Source: Sparassis latifolia
Taxonomy: Eukaryota > Basidiomycota > Agaricomycetes > Polyporales > Sparassidaceae
DNA: 64,000 bases
Reading direction: 5' to 3'
NCBI GenBank assembly: GCA_018466975.1
Contig: CM031563.1
Span: forward strand, 2,542,001-2,606,000
Shown: piece by piece, positions 46,513 to 56,082 of the stretch
Position numbering within the stretch: the first letter of the stretch is position 1
How the letters are laid out: every line of letters starts with the position of its first letter
The notes under the pieces: model-generated
Database searches by the model: none
Told to the model about the DNA's origin: nothing
Seen by the model: only the letters and a program-made list of their open reading frames with translations
Position numbers and translations under genes: made by a program

Positions 46513-47582
46513 ATGTCGATCTCCAATATTATGAATTATTCAAAACACCAATCTAGTATTTGCCCCACGTATGTTTCCATGTCTTCACCTCCTAGTTCGA
46601 TGATGAGTTGACACTCGGTGCAGCAACGGTCGTCAAACCGTTGGAGATGGGGCGTTCTCTTTCGACATGACTCCTAGCGTGCTTGCGGTGTGCCAGATGC
46701 AGGGCACCGACGAGATGTACTATTACTCTACCACGTTCTCTGGCGGGCCGGGGGTGAGTGTTGAATACAACATCTGGCCTGACGTTTGTCGCTGACGGTT
46801 CCATAGTGGCGGTTTTAACGCCCCCAATGCAAAATGCCCTCCAGATCGAGGGTCGTCGGACTGGGTGACAGACAGTCTGGCGTCTACGATTTCCTCCTCT
46901 CCTTCAGACACCTCATCCACGCTATCATCATTCGGAGCAGAAAACTTCCCCAACGCCATAGAGTGCCCTCCCACACCGCCTCCCGACCACGACATCCTTG
47001 GCGGCGCGCTCGCGCACGGCAGCGCGCCGCGCGCCATCATCCACAAGCATATCGGCTCACCCCTCCCCGACCTTGTCACGCCCCCGCTGACGCCTGACGA
47101 TGCCGGGGAGGGTGACGGCAGTGTTGCTGCCATCAGTGCAAAACAGGCCAACGCCGCGCTTGACTTCCTGTCTGCACTCTTCCCACGGAACGCCCTCGGT
47201 GCGCTCCCTCATGCTAAGAGCGTCTCCATTTCCGCGCCGAACATGGATGCCACGTTCGAGGGCGTCGTCCTCGAATTGCCCGGCAAGCCCAAGACGCTTT
47301 ACGTGGACCCTAAAAGCGCGGCCAATGTCAATGTGCGAGAGAGGTGAGTGTGGCACTAGCTGTGTTGGTCTTGTAAATGCTAATATGTCATGCAGCATCG
47401 TTGCGCTCTTGGACTTGGCGGACGAACGCTTGCAGTGCTCTGCGTTGGTCATCGCTCTCGAGCGGTCCTCCCCCGCGCTGGGCGAGCTTCTTCACTCGCT
47501 CATGTACGTGGGAGGCACGGTCGTTACGACGCCGCCTTTCCCGGTGGATGCGGCTTATATTCTTGTAGGGATGGAAATCTAA
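46513..47582 (+). CDS. OAZ: Ornithine decarboxylase antizyme, needs +1 frameshift
   Basis: Exons 46513-46568, 46624-46753, 46807-47343 and 47396-47582. The first frame (ORF1) runs MSISNIMNYSKH ... LAVCQMQGTDEMYYYSTTF and ends at TAA 46816-46818. The second (ORF2, +1) is open from before this point and carries the antizyme domain, ending ALVIALERSSPALGELLHSL, YVGGTVVTTPPFPVDAAY and LVGMEI. ORF2 has no ATG before the domain, so it can only be made by a +1 shift, giving 302 residues. Antizyme binds and inhibits ornithine decarboxylase, sends it to the proteasome and blocks polyamine uptake. Polyamines stimulate the shift, closing a feedback loop. Both frames splice cleanly (phase 2, 0, 2), and no other donor or acceptor repairs the frame. 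The linker between ORF1 and the domain is long and Pro/Ser-rich, as in other fungi. Confidence 0.85.
46810..46819 (+). promoter_or_regulatory. Likely +1 ribosomal frameshift site
   Basis: ORF1 ends CGG UUU UAA C. The P-site tRNA on UUU (46813-46815) can re-pair one base on with UUU (46814-46816), because four U occur in a row, and the next codon then reads AAC. A stop codon in the A site is the hallmark of antizyme shift sites, though UGA is commoner than UAA. Any stimulating downstream structure is not evident by eye. Confidence 0.6.
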
Positions 47583-47761
47583 GGTGGGCTAGGTTGGTGA
47601 ACGGGGGGTATGCTTGGGGTAAGACTCTGGTTCGTTTCATGATATGTATCTAGTGCCCTGTCGAAGTTCTGCAATGGAGAGATTTTCACTTGTTATGTTT
47701 TCTCTCAATTTTCCCGAGCACGCTCCCTCGGATAAATTAGACAAAACATGGATGGATGTTA

Positions 47762-47823
47762 CAGTGCTTTGCACATGAAGCTGCGTTCCCAATTCTGTAA
47801 AAGTTGTTTGTTCCAGCCAAATA
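47762..47823 (+). repeat. Left terminal inverted repeat
   Basis: Starts CAGTGCTTTGCACATGAA directly after TA at 47760-47761 and includes CTGTAAAAGTTGTTTGTT. It matches the reverse complement of 51403-51464 with 7 differences, clustered at positions 28-33 and 52-53. An internal TGCAAAGCA-type palindrome near the tip could be a transposase-binding site. Confidence 0.85.
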
Positions 47824-48148
47824 CGTGACAAACCCTAACCTATTCCAACTGCCAGCACAACACCGTGTAAGGTAAGCGCCTCCTCAACCGTTCACTGCTA
47901 GCATCCTTTTCGCGACGTACTGCACATACTATTCATTACCAAGAGTTCCCGAGCTCGTGTATGTGAAGACTATAGCTGTTGAACAGCAGAGAAATCCTTA
48001 CTGACCCTCGGCCTGATCTTTCCAGCTGATTGACTATCTGCTAGCCTGCGGGCCTCGGTCTCTCTGCGTAGCTATGCAACGTCGGACCTCTCTGTTTGAG
48101 GTCGGACATGACCAAACAACATACCGTGCACGGACCGGGGAGCAGATG

Positions 48149-48154
48149 TATAAA
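48149..48154 (+). promoter_or_regulatory. TATA box of passenger gene
   Basis: TATAAA in the context GATGTATAAAGG, 79 bases before the ATG. It shows that the passenger gene has its own promoter inside the element. Confidence 0.5.
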
Positions 48155-48232
48155 GGTGGGTGAACAGTCAGGTTTGTCTATAGTACTCGGTTATTATTCG
48201 TCACACACATAGCCCTAGTACACACTGTAAAA

Positions 48233-50184
48233 ATGTCCAATTCGAACGCTAGCTCATCCCGAGCCATTCCCGGGCGCATTCTTCACCGCTTGTCTACCTC
48301 CCCGAGGTCTTCATCCACTCAGCCACAGCTGAACAATGAGTGCCTCACACCGTCTGAAGGGTGGCTGCAGGAGCCTGCGTGGATCGGTATGTTGCTTTTC
48401 ATTGAACCCTTTTGGGATCTGTTTGCTTACAAAATTCGGCAGATGGTGGTGTCAACCCGCCGCATTTTTACCACACTCATGCTGAGATTGTGGACGCGGT
48501 CCACGCTGCTGCCAATGGAGGCATCCATATTCCCACCACCTCAAGGGACCAGCCTCCGTTGGTGCCTGTTCGGTCACTTGCTGCACCATTGGATGCTCTC
48601 CGGCCACCTTCTGTCCCGCTGGTTGCCATCCAACCGAGAGCTCCGCCACTTGCTGCTGCTGCTGAGCTGCAAATGGGGCCTACCGCTGCTACTCGTACGT
48701 TTGCCTCTTCTAATACCGTTGCATATGGTGTTGATACTTCCACATTTACTGCAGCACTTGAGGGTGCAGGACAACTTATCTCGATCACACATGTCTTTAC
48801 CTTACCCGAAATGAAGACTGTCAGTTCGCGAGGATCTAAGGCAGCCGCACCAAAGCCTACGATGAATATTAGGTTTGAGCACATTGTGCTTGAGGGTATC
48901 GGGCGCACTGGTTTCATCCAGGCATTTCTGGCTGTCCATGATCTCGCTGATCAGTTCAGCCCCGGTGTTCATTTGGGTCCGGATTTCAAGCTTTGGTGGA
49001 CGGGATCAAGGTTCGTACTAGATATTATTCCATATGATGCTCAATGCTGATCGAACACTTTTCTAGCAGTGGCAAGACCCGAGCACCGACCATTGAAAAT
49101 GATCATCAGTTCAAAGTCGCGCTCGGTGCCTTACTCAAGAAGAAAGGAGCATGTCAAGTTGGCGTGGAATTCAACACGGATCAGATGGATGGCTACCGCA
49201 TTCGAAAACTGGTACGCTTTTGCTCTCATCGTCCCGGTGCACTGTGAATCTCACTCGGTGTCAACATCCAGGTTCCGTTGGTTAATCTGGACCCGAACGC
49301 TGCCGAAGATGAGCTTTTATATGGCACTAAGGTTTGCATAATTTTGGTGGTGTACTGTCAAAGTTGCTTACCGATGGACTGTCCAGGTACCTCACATTGA
49401 GTCATTCAGTGTGCAATCCCAGCTGCACGGTGCGATCATCATGCAGCTGAAGGATAAGTGGTCATGCCAACAACATTCAGGTGAACACGGCGAATCAGGG
49501 TACTGCTACGTCACGCCAAATGCGGAGCATATTGGCATGAACACTCACAAGCTCAAGTCATGGGCTTCTGCTATTGTACGTGGTGTTTTATCTTAGGTTA
49601 TCTGTCGGATGTCTGATAATGCATCCCAGGCTGCGGCAGATGCAACGAAGCATGAGCCACCGCATACACTTGACTTTGACGGCACACGCAACGGTTGCCA
49701 TTCGGCAGTCAGGTCTTGCGGACGCACAGGATCTCATGCAGATTCTACTCCCACTCCTTCATCCAGCTTCACTGATCCTTCAGCTCTGTTGATGGCGGCT
49801 ATGTTGCCGCTCATCACGGGACTTTCTCGCAAGCATGATCGCTCCCCATCTCCCATGCATACACCTCTTTCATGCACGCCAACGAGGTCAAGGATCATTC
49901 CTTCTGTATTCTCTCCTATGCCTAGCCGTGGCTCTGAACTTCGTGCTTGCCTAAGTGCATTTGCCGAAGCCAAGGGGATTGACCTTACTGCATGCGAAAA
50001 TGACCTCCTTGTCTTGGAGTTCACTCCAGATATCATTTCGGAAGTACCTTGTGCTCATCTCTGTGAGGTAACGGGTGCTGTGGAGGGCAGAGTAGTAAAA
50101 TTGCAGGCATTCAGTAAGAGTTGGTCTGCTCATTTGGAGGAAAAATGGCTTCATCTTTCGGGAAAGCGTAGATGCGTTGAGTAG
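48233..50184 (+). CDS. Transposon passenger protein, unknown family
   Basis: Exons 48233-48386, 48443-49010, 49067-49211, 49272-49331, 49387-49575 and 49630-50184 give 556 residues. Layout: Ser-rich N-terminus to about residue 45, a short motif GVNPPHFYHTHAEIVDAV, a Pro/Ala-rich linker, a globular alpha-beta domain (roughly 190-345: RFEHIVLEGIGRTGFIQAFL, HLGPDFKLWWTGS, GVEFNTDQMDGYRIRK, IESFSVQSQLHGAIIMQLKD), a second Ser/Pro linker (PSPMHTPLSCTPTRSR), and a C-terminal helical domain (LRACLSAFAEAKGIDL, LLVLEFTPDIISEVP, LCEVTGAVEGRVVKL) that resembles a SAM-type interaction domain. No catalytic motif is recognised. The intact frame and position between the terminal repeats suggest it is carried by, and may assist, the element. 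It may also be a captured host gene. Confidence 0.75.
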
Positions 50185-50318
50185 CTGATCATCCATCTCG
50201 CTGTAGCTGAATAGCTCATTTCGGTCTGACTTCTTGCATTTACTGTACTAGCATGTATCTACTCAAATGAGTCCCCGCAATTAATGATCCATCCCTCTGC
50301 ACTCTCCGAAGATACTGC

Positions 50319-51333
50319 CTAAATTGCCTGCTCAATCAACCATGGGCGAACTTCAGGCCGAACAGCCTCCGATTCATGCCTACGGAGCCATGCCTTGACG
50401 GAATGGAAAGCCTGTTTAATTGGATTGTAGTCGGGTGAGTAGGGCGGGAGATAGACCAATTTGGCTCCTGCCAACTTGATGAGTAACAGCAGTCAGAACT
50501 GTCTATCTCACGTTCATACGTACCACACTCCTTAACCACGATCTGCTGGACTTCTTCGTCATGATGAATAGCACAGTTATCAAGAACCATGACACTTCGC
50601 AGCCCGGGATAGGGTGTAAGTTGCGGGGCCTAGCAAGGGGCACCCTCAACTATCAGATTGAATAGAGAACTCGGCTGCTACTCACTAGATCCTCCTCTAG
50701 AAATCTGAGGAATTTTTCCTTGTTGACGGAGCCTTCGAAGATATCAAGGGCAATGATACCATCACACGAGAGTGCCGGCAAGATTGAGTATCGTTGACCA
50801 CGGATGAACGTAGCATGACGGACGCAGGCTTGCCCGAGCGCAGCCCATCCCGTCATGCGTTGGCTTGTGGTGTTGTCAACACTGGACTCATCCAGCCAGA
50901 CAAAGTAATCGGCGGGGATGTCCCCATACTCGGCCTGCCACATTGCCTGCAGGAGTTCATTCCGCTCCATGGCTTCCTTTGACACCTGCTTATGACTGAG
51001 TGCCGATCGACGAAGGGTGCGTGAGAGGGTGGCAAGTGAAACAACAATGTTACGGTGAATGTAGAGCTCCTCTTGGAGCTCATCAAGATAGATGCAAGGT
51101 TTTGCTGCAATGAGAGATGAGATGTAATTAACATCACCAGTATTTAAGATTCGTGCCGCTCCTCGAGGACCTGCAAGTGGATTCTGGACAACACCGTAGT
51201 CGCGGTGTATCCTGAAAACTTCGTTGACAGTGCGCGGAGAACAGTGAGCGAGAGCTGCGATTTCCTGTATGCTTTTGATGCCGCGCCATGACACCATGAG
51301 TTCTCGCAGCTCACGAGAGGTGTGCGGTGCCAT
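50319..51333 (-). CDS. IS630/Tc1-mariner-type DDE transposase
   Basis: Exons 51333-50686, 50629-50524 and 50467-50319 give 300 residues. The N-terminus is a paired-like helix-turn-helix (LMVSWRGIKSIQEIAALAHC, then RTVNEVFRIHRDYG), then QNPLAGPRGAARIL and the second HTH. The catalytic triad is seen in FVWLDESSVDN (first D), MVLDNCAIHHD (second D, with HH) and LVYLPPYSPDYNPIKQAFHS (third acidic residue and the PPYSPDYNPIE-like motif). The enzyme cuts at the terminal repeats and inserts at TA. No stop or shift in the frame, so likely active. A start at 51345 (GTG) was rejected in favour of the ATG. The two introns (56 bases each) have GT...AG ends. A third catalytic D (DDD) fits the fungal IS630-like branch. 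Confidence 0.9.
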
Positions 51334-51402
51334 GATGGACGACACAATCCTGGCGGTACAAGGGAATTCAAAAAATATATTTTTGGTGTGACATGCTGTG
51401 AC

Positions 51403-51464
51403 TATTTGGCTACAACAAACAACTTTTACAGGATCCAGAACGCAGTTTCATGTGCAAAGCACTG
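51403..51464 (-). repeat. Right terminal inverted repeat
   Basis: Reverse complement begins CAGTGCTTTGCACATGAA, followed by TA outside at 51465-51466. It lies 69 bases upstream of the transposase start codon, so the transposase promoter must overlap the repeat, allowing self-regulation by the transposase (inference). Confidence 0.85.
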
Positions 51465-51713
51465 TATACAAAACCCTCGTGTCTAGGTCTCTCCTCTCTT
51501 CCCTGCCTCACCTGAATGGCGTGTTGCATAACATATGTCTACGTCGCCCGCACTGTTATCAGATGACATGTCGACGTCGTGCTCACACACCGCATTGAGG
51601 TGATAGAACGTCCTTTGTAGTTTGAACAGGCGCTTCTTCACCTATTCCCTCTCCTTGTCTCTCTACATCGTCCCCGCACTTCCCAGCTGCCGTATAGGTT
51701 TCCAACAATCGAA

Positions 51714-52834
51714 ATGGGAAATATCCTAGGCTCAATCGTCAGCGGGGTCGTCGACATCCTCTGCGGGTCGCCCATAAAGGAGGAATCGGCTCCCCCGCAA
51801 GGCCAGCAATACATCCCGCCCGTCGAGGTCCCACACAAGCCGGTAACGCAGCAATACCAGCCCGCCTATCCCGTCACACAGCGGCCGCCGCATCCGAGTC
51901 CGCCCCCGCACCCCGTCTCGCCGCCGCCCCGGGTGAGTGCCCTCTAGCGGGTCTGCACCCGACGCACGTCTGACGAATCGACGGTCCGTGCTGATGCCGA
52001 CGTTGGTGTGAATGCGGTGCAGAACCAGGCGCAGGCGAACCAGCAGAACGAGCACTACACAGCGCTTCGGGCGCGCGCGAGCGAGGCGGGGGCGCAGATG
52101 GCGCGCAGCTTCGAGGAGAGCCACGCCGCGTATGCGGGCGGCGAACGCGCGCGCGCTAAGGAGCTCTCGAACGAAGGCAAGGCACACCAACGCGAGATGG
52201 AGCGGCTGAACGCACAGGCGAGCGAGTGGATCTTTACTGGTGAGTGCGTGGTTGCGAGACCACCCGTCTGTTCCGTGTTTGCTGACCGTTACGTTGTGCC
52301 GATTATTGTCATTCAGAGAATAACAAGGCGTGTGACTGCCTCGCTTCGATGTTGGATGAATCAATTAACGCGTCGAATAGGGTCGTGAGCCTGGCGAAGT
52401 GGATCTACACGGGCTGTTCGTCAAGGAAGCAATCACATACAGCGACCAGGCGATCCAAGGCGCGCGGCGACGAGGAGATGCTAAGCTGCATCTTATAGTC
52501 GGTGCGTTTTTCTCTCCCCAAACTTACTGTAGCTGCTGCTGAGACTGCCACTCACAGGCAAGGGCTGCACTCGCCGAACGGCGTTGCGAAGCTGAAGCCC
52601 GCGATCGAGGAGCTGATGCAGCAGTGCGCCCCCATCTTTTCTTATATGCTCTCTTGATACAGCTTACTTATATCGCTGTATAGGAACGGCCTCATTGCGG
52701 AGCTGGACCAGAGCAATGAGGGCGTGCTGATAGTGAACTTGGACGGGCAGCCTAGCGGGCAGGGGCGCGTTATCCGTCCGGATGACATCGCGCGCGGCTT
52801 GGAGAGGAGGGATGAGGGGTGCACGATCATGTGA
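51714..52834 (+). CDS. Smr-domain (DUF1771 + Smr) protein
   Basis: Exons 51714-51932, 52023-52239, 52317-52327, 52381-52501, 52558-52623 and 52684-52834. The N-terminus is Pro/Gln-rich (PPVEVPHKPVTQQYQPAY), followed by the charged DUF1771 helix (NEHYTALRARASEAGAQMAR, then ERARAKELSNEGKAHQREME) and the Smr domain (PGEVDLHGLFVKEAITYSDQ, AKLHLIVG, LHSPNGVAKLKPAIEELMQ, EGVLIVNL). Smr domains are nicking nucleases or RNA-binding folds. In fungi such proteins act in no-go decay or translation quality control (Cue2-like), so this is an inference. Exon 3 is 11 bases and intron 3 has a GC donor (AAG|GCGTGT). After GKG the frame is one base short: the G-run at 52562-52564 would need one more G to give GKGLHS. 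With it the protein is 261 residues. Probably a sequencing or assembly slip. Confidence 0.75.
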
Positions 52835-53252
52835 AGGCTCTGTGTGTTCGATGTGGGTCGTCCCCTTCAACTACCCCCACTCAGATGCTGGATTGTTCTC
52901 TGTATAGGTACTTGACGCGGTCCCTGTTTTGTTATTTGCTATCGAGAAACCCGAAGTTATTGTGTCTCTGCAAAACATGTATTCGTCTATGCCATCTCTC
53001 GCTAGAAGTCCACTGGGCACAGCCCATACCTCGAGATAAGAACAGGGCTCCGTTATGTATATGACAAGAAGGTAAGGTGGTAAAACCAGGAGGACCACCG
53101 ACAGACTAAAGAGGCGACGCTAACAAGACTACGACATGTAAACTGAGTATTGAGCAGAGACGAGGCGGCACATGAACCCTTCTCAATATCGTGAGGATCG
53201 TAATACGACAATGTTTGTAGGTACCCAGAAACGACGGCGAGAAGAGACGAAA

Positions 53253-54084
<832 letters not shown>

Positions 54085-55151
54085 GGCTGGCTATGTTCAC
54101 GGAGGAGTAAAGACAGCAAAGAGGTATGGAGGATGGAGAGTTGTAGAGAGATTTTGGACTTGCTGGTTGGAAGAGTTGCGTGTGAGCACGTGGGGGTGGG
54201 CATTGCCCGCCACGGATACGGGCTATATTTGTACATATTTGTTCCCTTCCTACTTGAGCTACTCGGTGATCATGTCCGGAACTCCTTCCGCACTCCAAGA
54301 AGAAATACTCTTTGTCTGATAATTCACCAAGGATGTCCCTTTAAATTTTTTTGCTCTACTTTGTTATATTTATTCCTCATTACAGGGATGGTTGAGATTT
54401 TGTATGAAATTTCCCCCATTTTTTCTTGTAAGAAAACAAAATAAGATTCAAAACCCAGGATCAGTAGAGATGCATCATGTGAAAAGCTTTTGTAAGGGAG
54501 GATTGGTGATTGAAACACAAGGTGCATTACATCTTTTTTACTGGAGAAAAAACTGAGGAAAATGACTGATTATATTTCTCAGAAAAACTGTGGCATAGAA
54601 AAGGAAATTGAAACCTTAGAGAAAAACCTGAAAAGTATTTCCCCTCAAAATATGAAAGAAAAACTATAATTATCAGGGAAAGATTGTACAAATTTCTCCA
54701 TCTATCATAATTTTCAGGGAGTTTTGCTATTTTCAGAATGTCTTAAGAATTTTCTTAAAGAGTTGTTGAGAAAATTTACCTATACTTTCAGAGGGGAATA
54801 CCATCCAAAAAACACAGAGTTTTCTTTAACACTTCTATTTTCTTTTCTGAACCACAGTTTTTTATAGAGATTTACTTTATGTATTTTTTACATTTTTTCT
54901 AAGAAATAGACTTTGTCATTTTCCTCAGGTTTTTTCACAGCAAAAAAATATAATGCATCTTATGAAAGGAAGTCTCTTATTATGATGCACGAGCCATATC
55001 AGGTTTGTTTTTGGAAACAGGCCATCAAGATGACACGTTGTGACCATGTGACCACCACTGCCTGCTATGTGGCCTACCCCTTTGCTGCCGCTGCCATCAC
55101 CACCATCACCATCGCCATTAGTGCAGAGCAGGGGTATGGATAACCCTCAAA

Positions 55152-55430
55152 GGTAAGGGGTAAGGGTAGGGGTATGAACTTTTAGACCCTTGTACCCCTG
55201 GAGAGTATCACTGTATACAGTATATATAATGTAAGCAGTAATTGTATGGTGACTATAGCCTAAATATAGCCTAGATACAGCCTTAAACTATGTTTACAGA
55301 AGCTTCAAAGAAAAGAGAAGGCTATTACAAGTCTTAAACCTAATGTCTATGATGTTATTTCCTCAAGTAAGGCAGATATTGAGGGGTATACTCTCAGGGT
55401 TTGATACTCTTACCCATACCCTTACCCCTG
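55152..55430. repeat. Miniature inverted-repeat element candidate
   Basis: Left arm near 55152-55200 (GGGGTAAGGGTAGGGGTATG, then CCCTGGAGAGTATCAC) and right arm near 55380-55430 (GGGGTATACTCTCAGGG ... CTTACCCC) are reverse-complement relatives with about 50-base arms, and the internal part is about 170 bases, AT-rich and without coding sense. This suggests a MITE-like element or a folded repeat. Confidence 0.4.
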
Positions 55431-55629
55431 ATGAAGAGTATGTACCCTTGAAGGATAAGGGTAGGAGTACAGCTCAAAGCATTAAAAAATCAACCTTCAT
55501 GACATCTGCCTTGTTGACCTTCCTCAATGCTGCAGTTTTCCCCTTGACTGCATTTGCATTCTGCAGGGCAGTGTTTTGTGGACGAGGCATGATCCTGTGG
55601 TCTGTAGCCTCCTTTCCATGCACAAGGGT

Positions 55630-56082
55630 TCACTTCTTGAGAAACTCGACAATGCTGTTAAAACCTGCAAGGAGATTGAGCAGAATGGGCAGAGATAATT
55701 GAGACTGCATACCTTTGAAAGCATTGCCATCTGTGACATTCATCTGGTGAGCATTTATGAATGACGATAGTAAATACATGGAATTACCTTCGATCCCATG
55801 CCGGGTGCATGCACCACAAATGATGTTCTTCAAATACTGATAGACAACACCACAGCCTTCACACTGCAGCATTTTCTGCAGCTGCATAAGCATACCATCC
55901 AACTTATTGAAAATGGGAAAATGCACTTCAATAATATTCTTCTCCATCACAGAGAGAGACGCTGCTTCCCATCTCTTAATGCACTTGGCACACTGAAGGT
56001 GGGAGATGGGAAGACAAGGAAATTCCATCCCATAGTTAGAACAGGTGGGTATTGGTAAAAAGAAGTCCGGGAGCTTGAACAA
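55630..56082 (-). pseudogene. Zinc-binding repeat-associated ORF fragment
   Basis: The frame on the minus strand includes CSNYGMEFPCLPISHLQCAKC and, after 55 residues, LQCEGCGVVYQYLKNIICGAC, two Cys4-like clusters (C-x2-C pairs) typical of zinc ribbons. A GT...AG intron candidate follows (GTAATT after GIEG). The open frame then runs into an unlikely tail, and a possible terminal piece FNSIVEFLKK lies after CTTGCAG. Similar Cys-pair proteins occur in repeats of Agaricomycetes, as I recall. No transposase motif is present. It might be a small gene in its own right, but the AT-rich context suggests a relic. Confidence 0.35.

Larger units (their letters stand above)
47762..51464. mobile_element. 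Tc1/mariner-superfamily transposon with passenger gene
   Basis: A 3.7-kb unit bounded by inverted terminal repeats (47762-47823 and 51403-51464, 55 of 62 positions identical) that begin CAGTGCTTTGCACATGAA and are flanked by TA on both sides (47760-47761, 51465-51466), the classic target duplication. Inside, two spliced genes lie tail to tail: a passenger gene (48233-50184, plus) and a DDE transposase (50319-51333, minus). All reading frames are intact, so the element looks recent and possibly active. Most mariner-type elements are 1.3-2.5 kb with the transposase alone, so the second gene is unusual. Confidence 0.85.

Noticed and set aside
46807..46860. Alternative splice site that would make antizyme one frame without a frameshift
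   Set aside because: The only other nearby acceptor (at 46844) keeps ORF1 in a frame that stops at TGA 46866, so it does not reach ORF2 either. The donor is fixed by the single GTGAGT.
52502..52560. GTTTTT donor that would give GAQGLHS in the Smr gene
   Set aside because: Poor donor and breaks the GKG-x-HS motif of the family. A one-base loss in the G-run is more likely.
55150..55180. Telomere-like repeat
   Set aside because: GGGTAAGGG motifs are irregular and occur only a few times. No TTAGGG tandem run.
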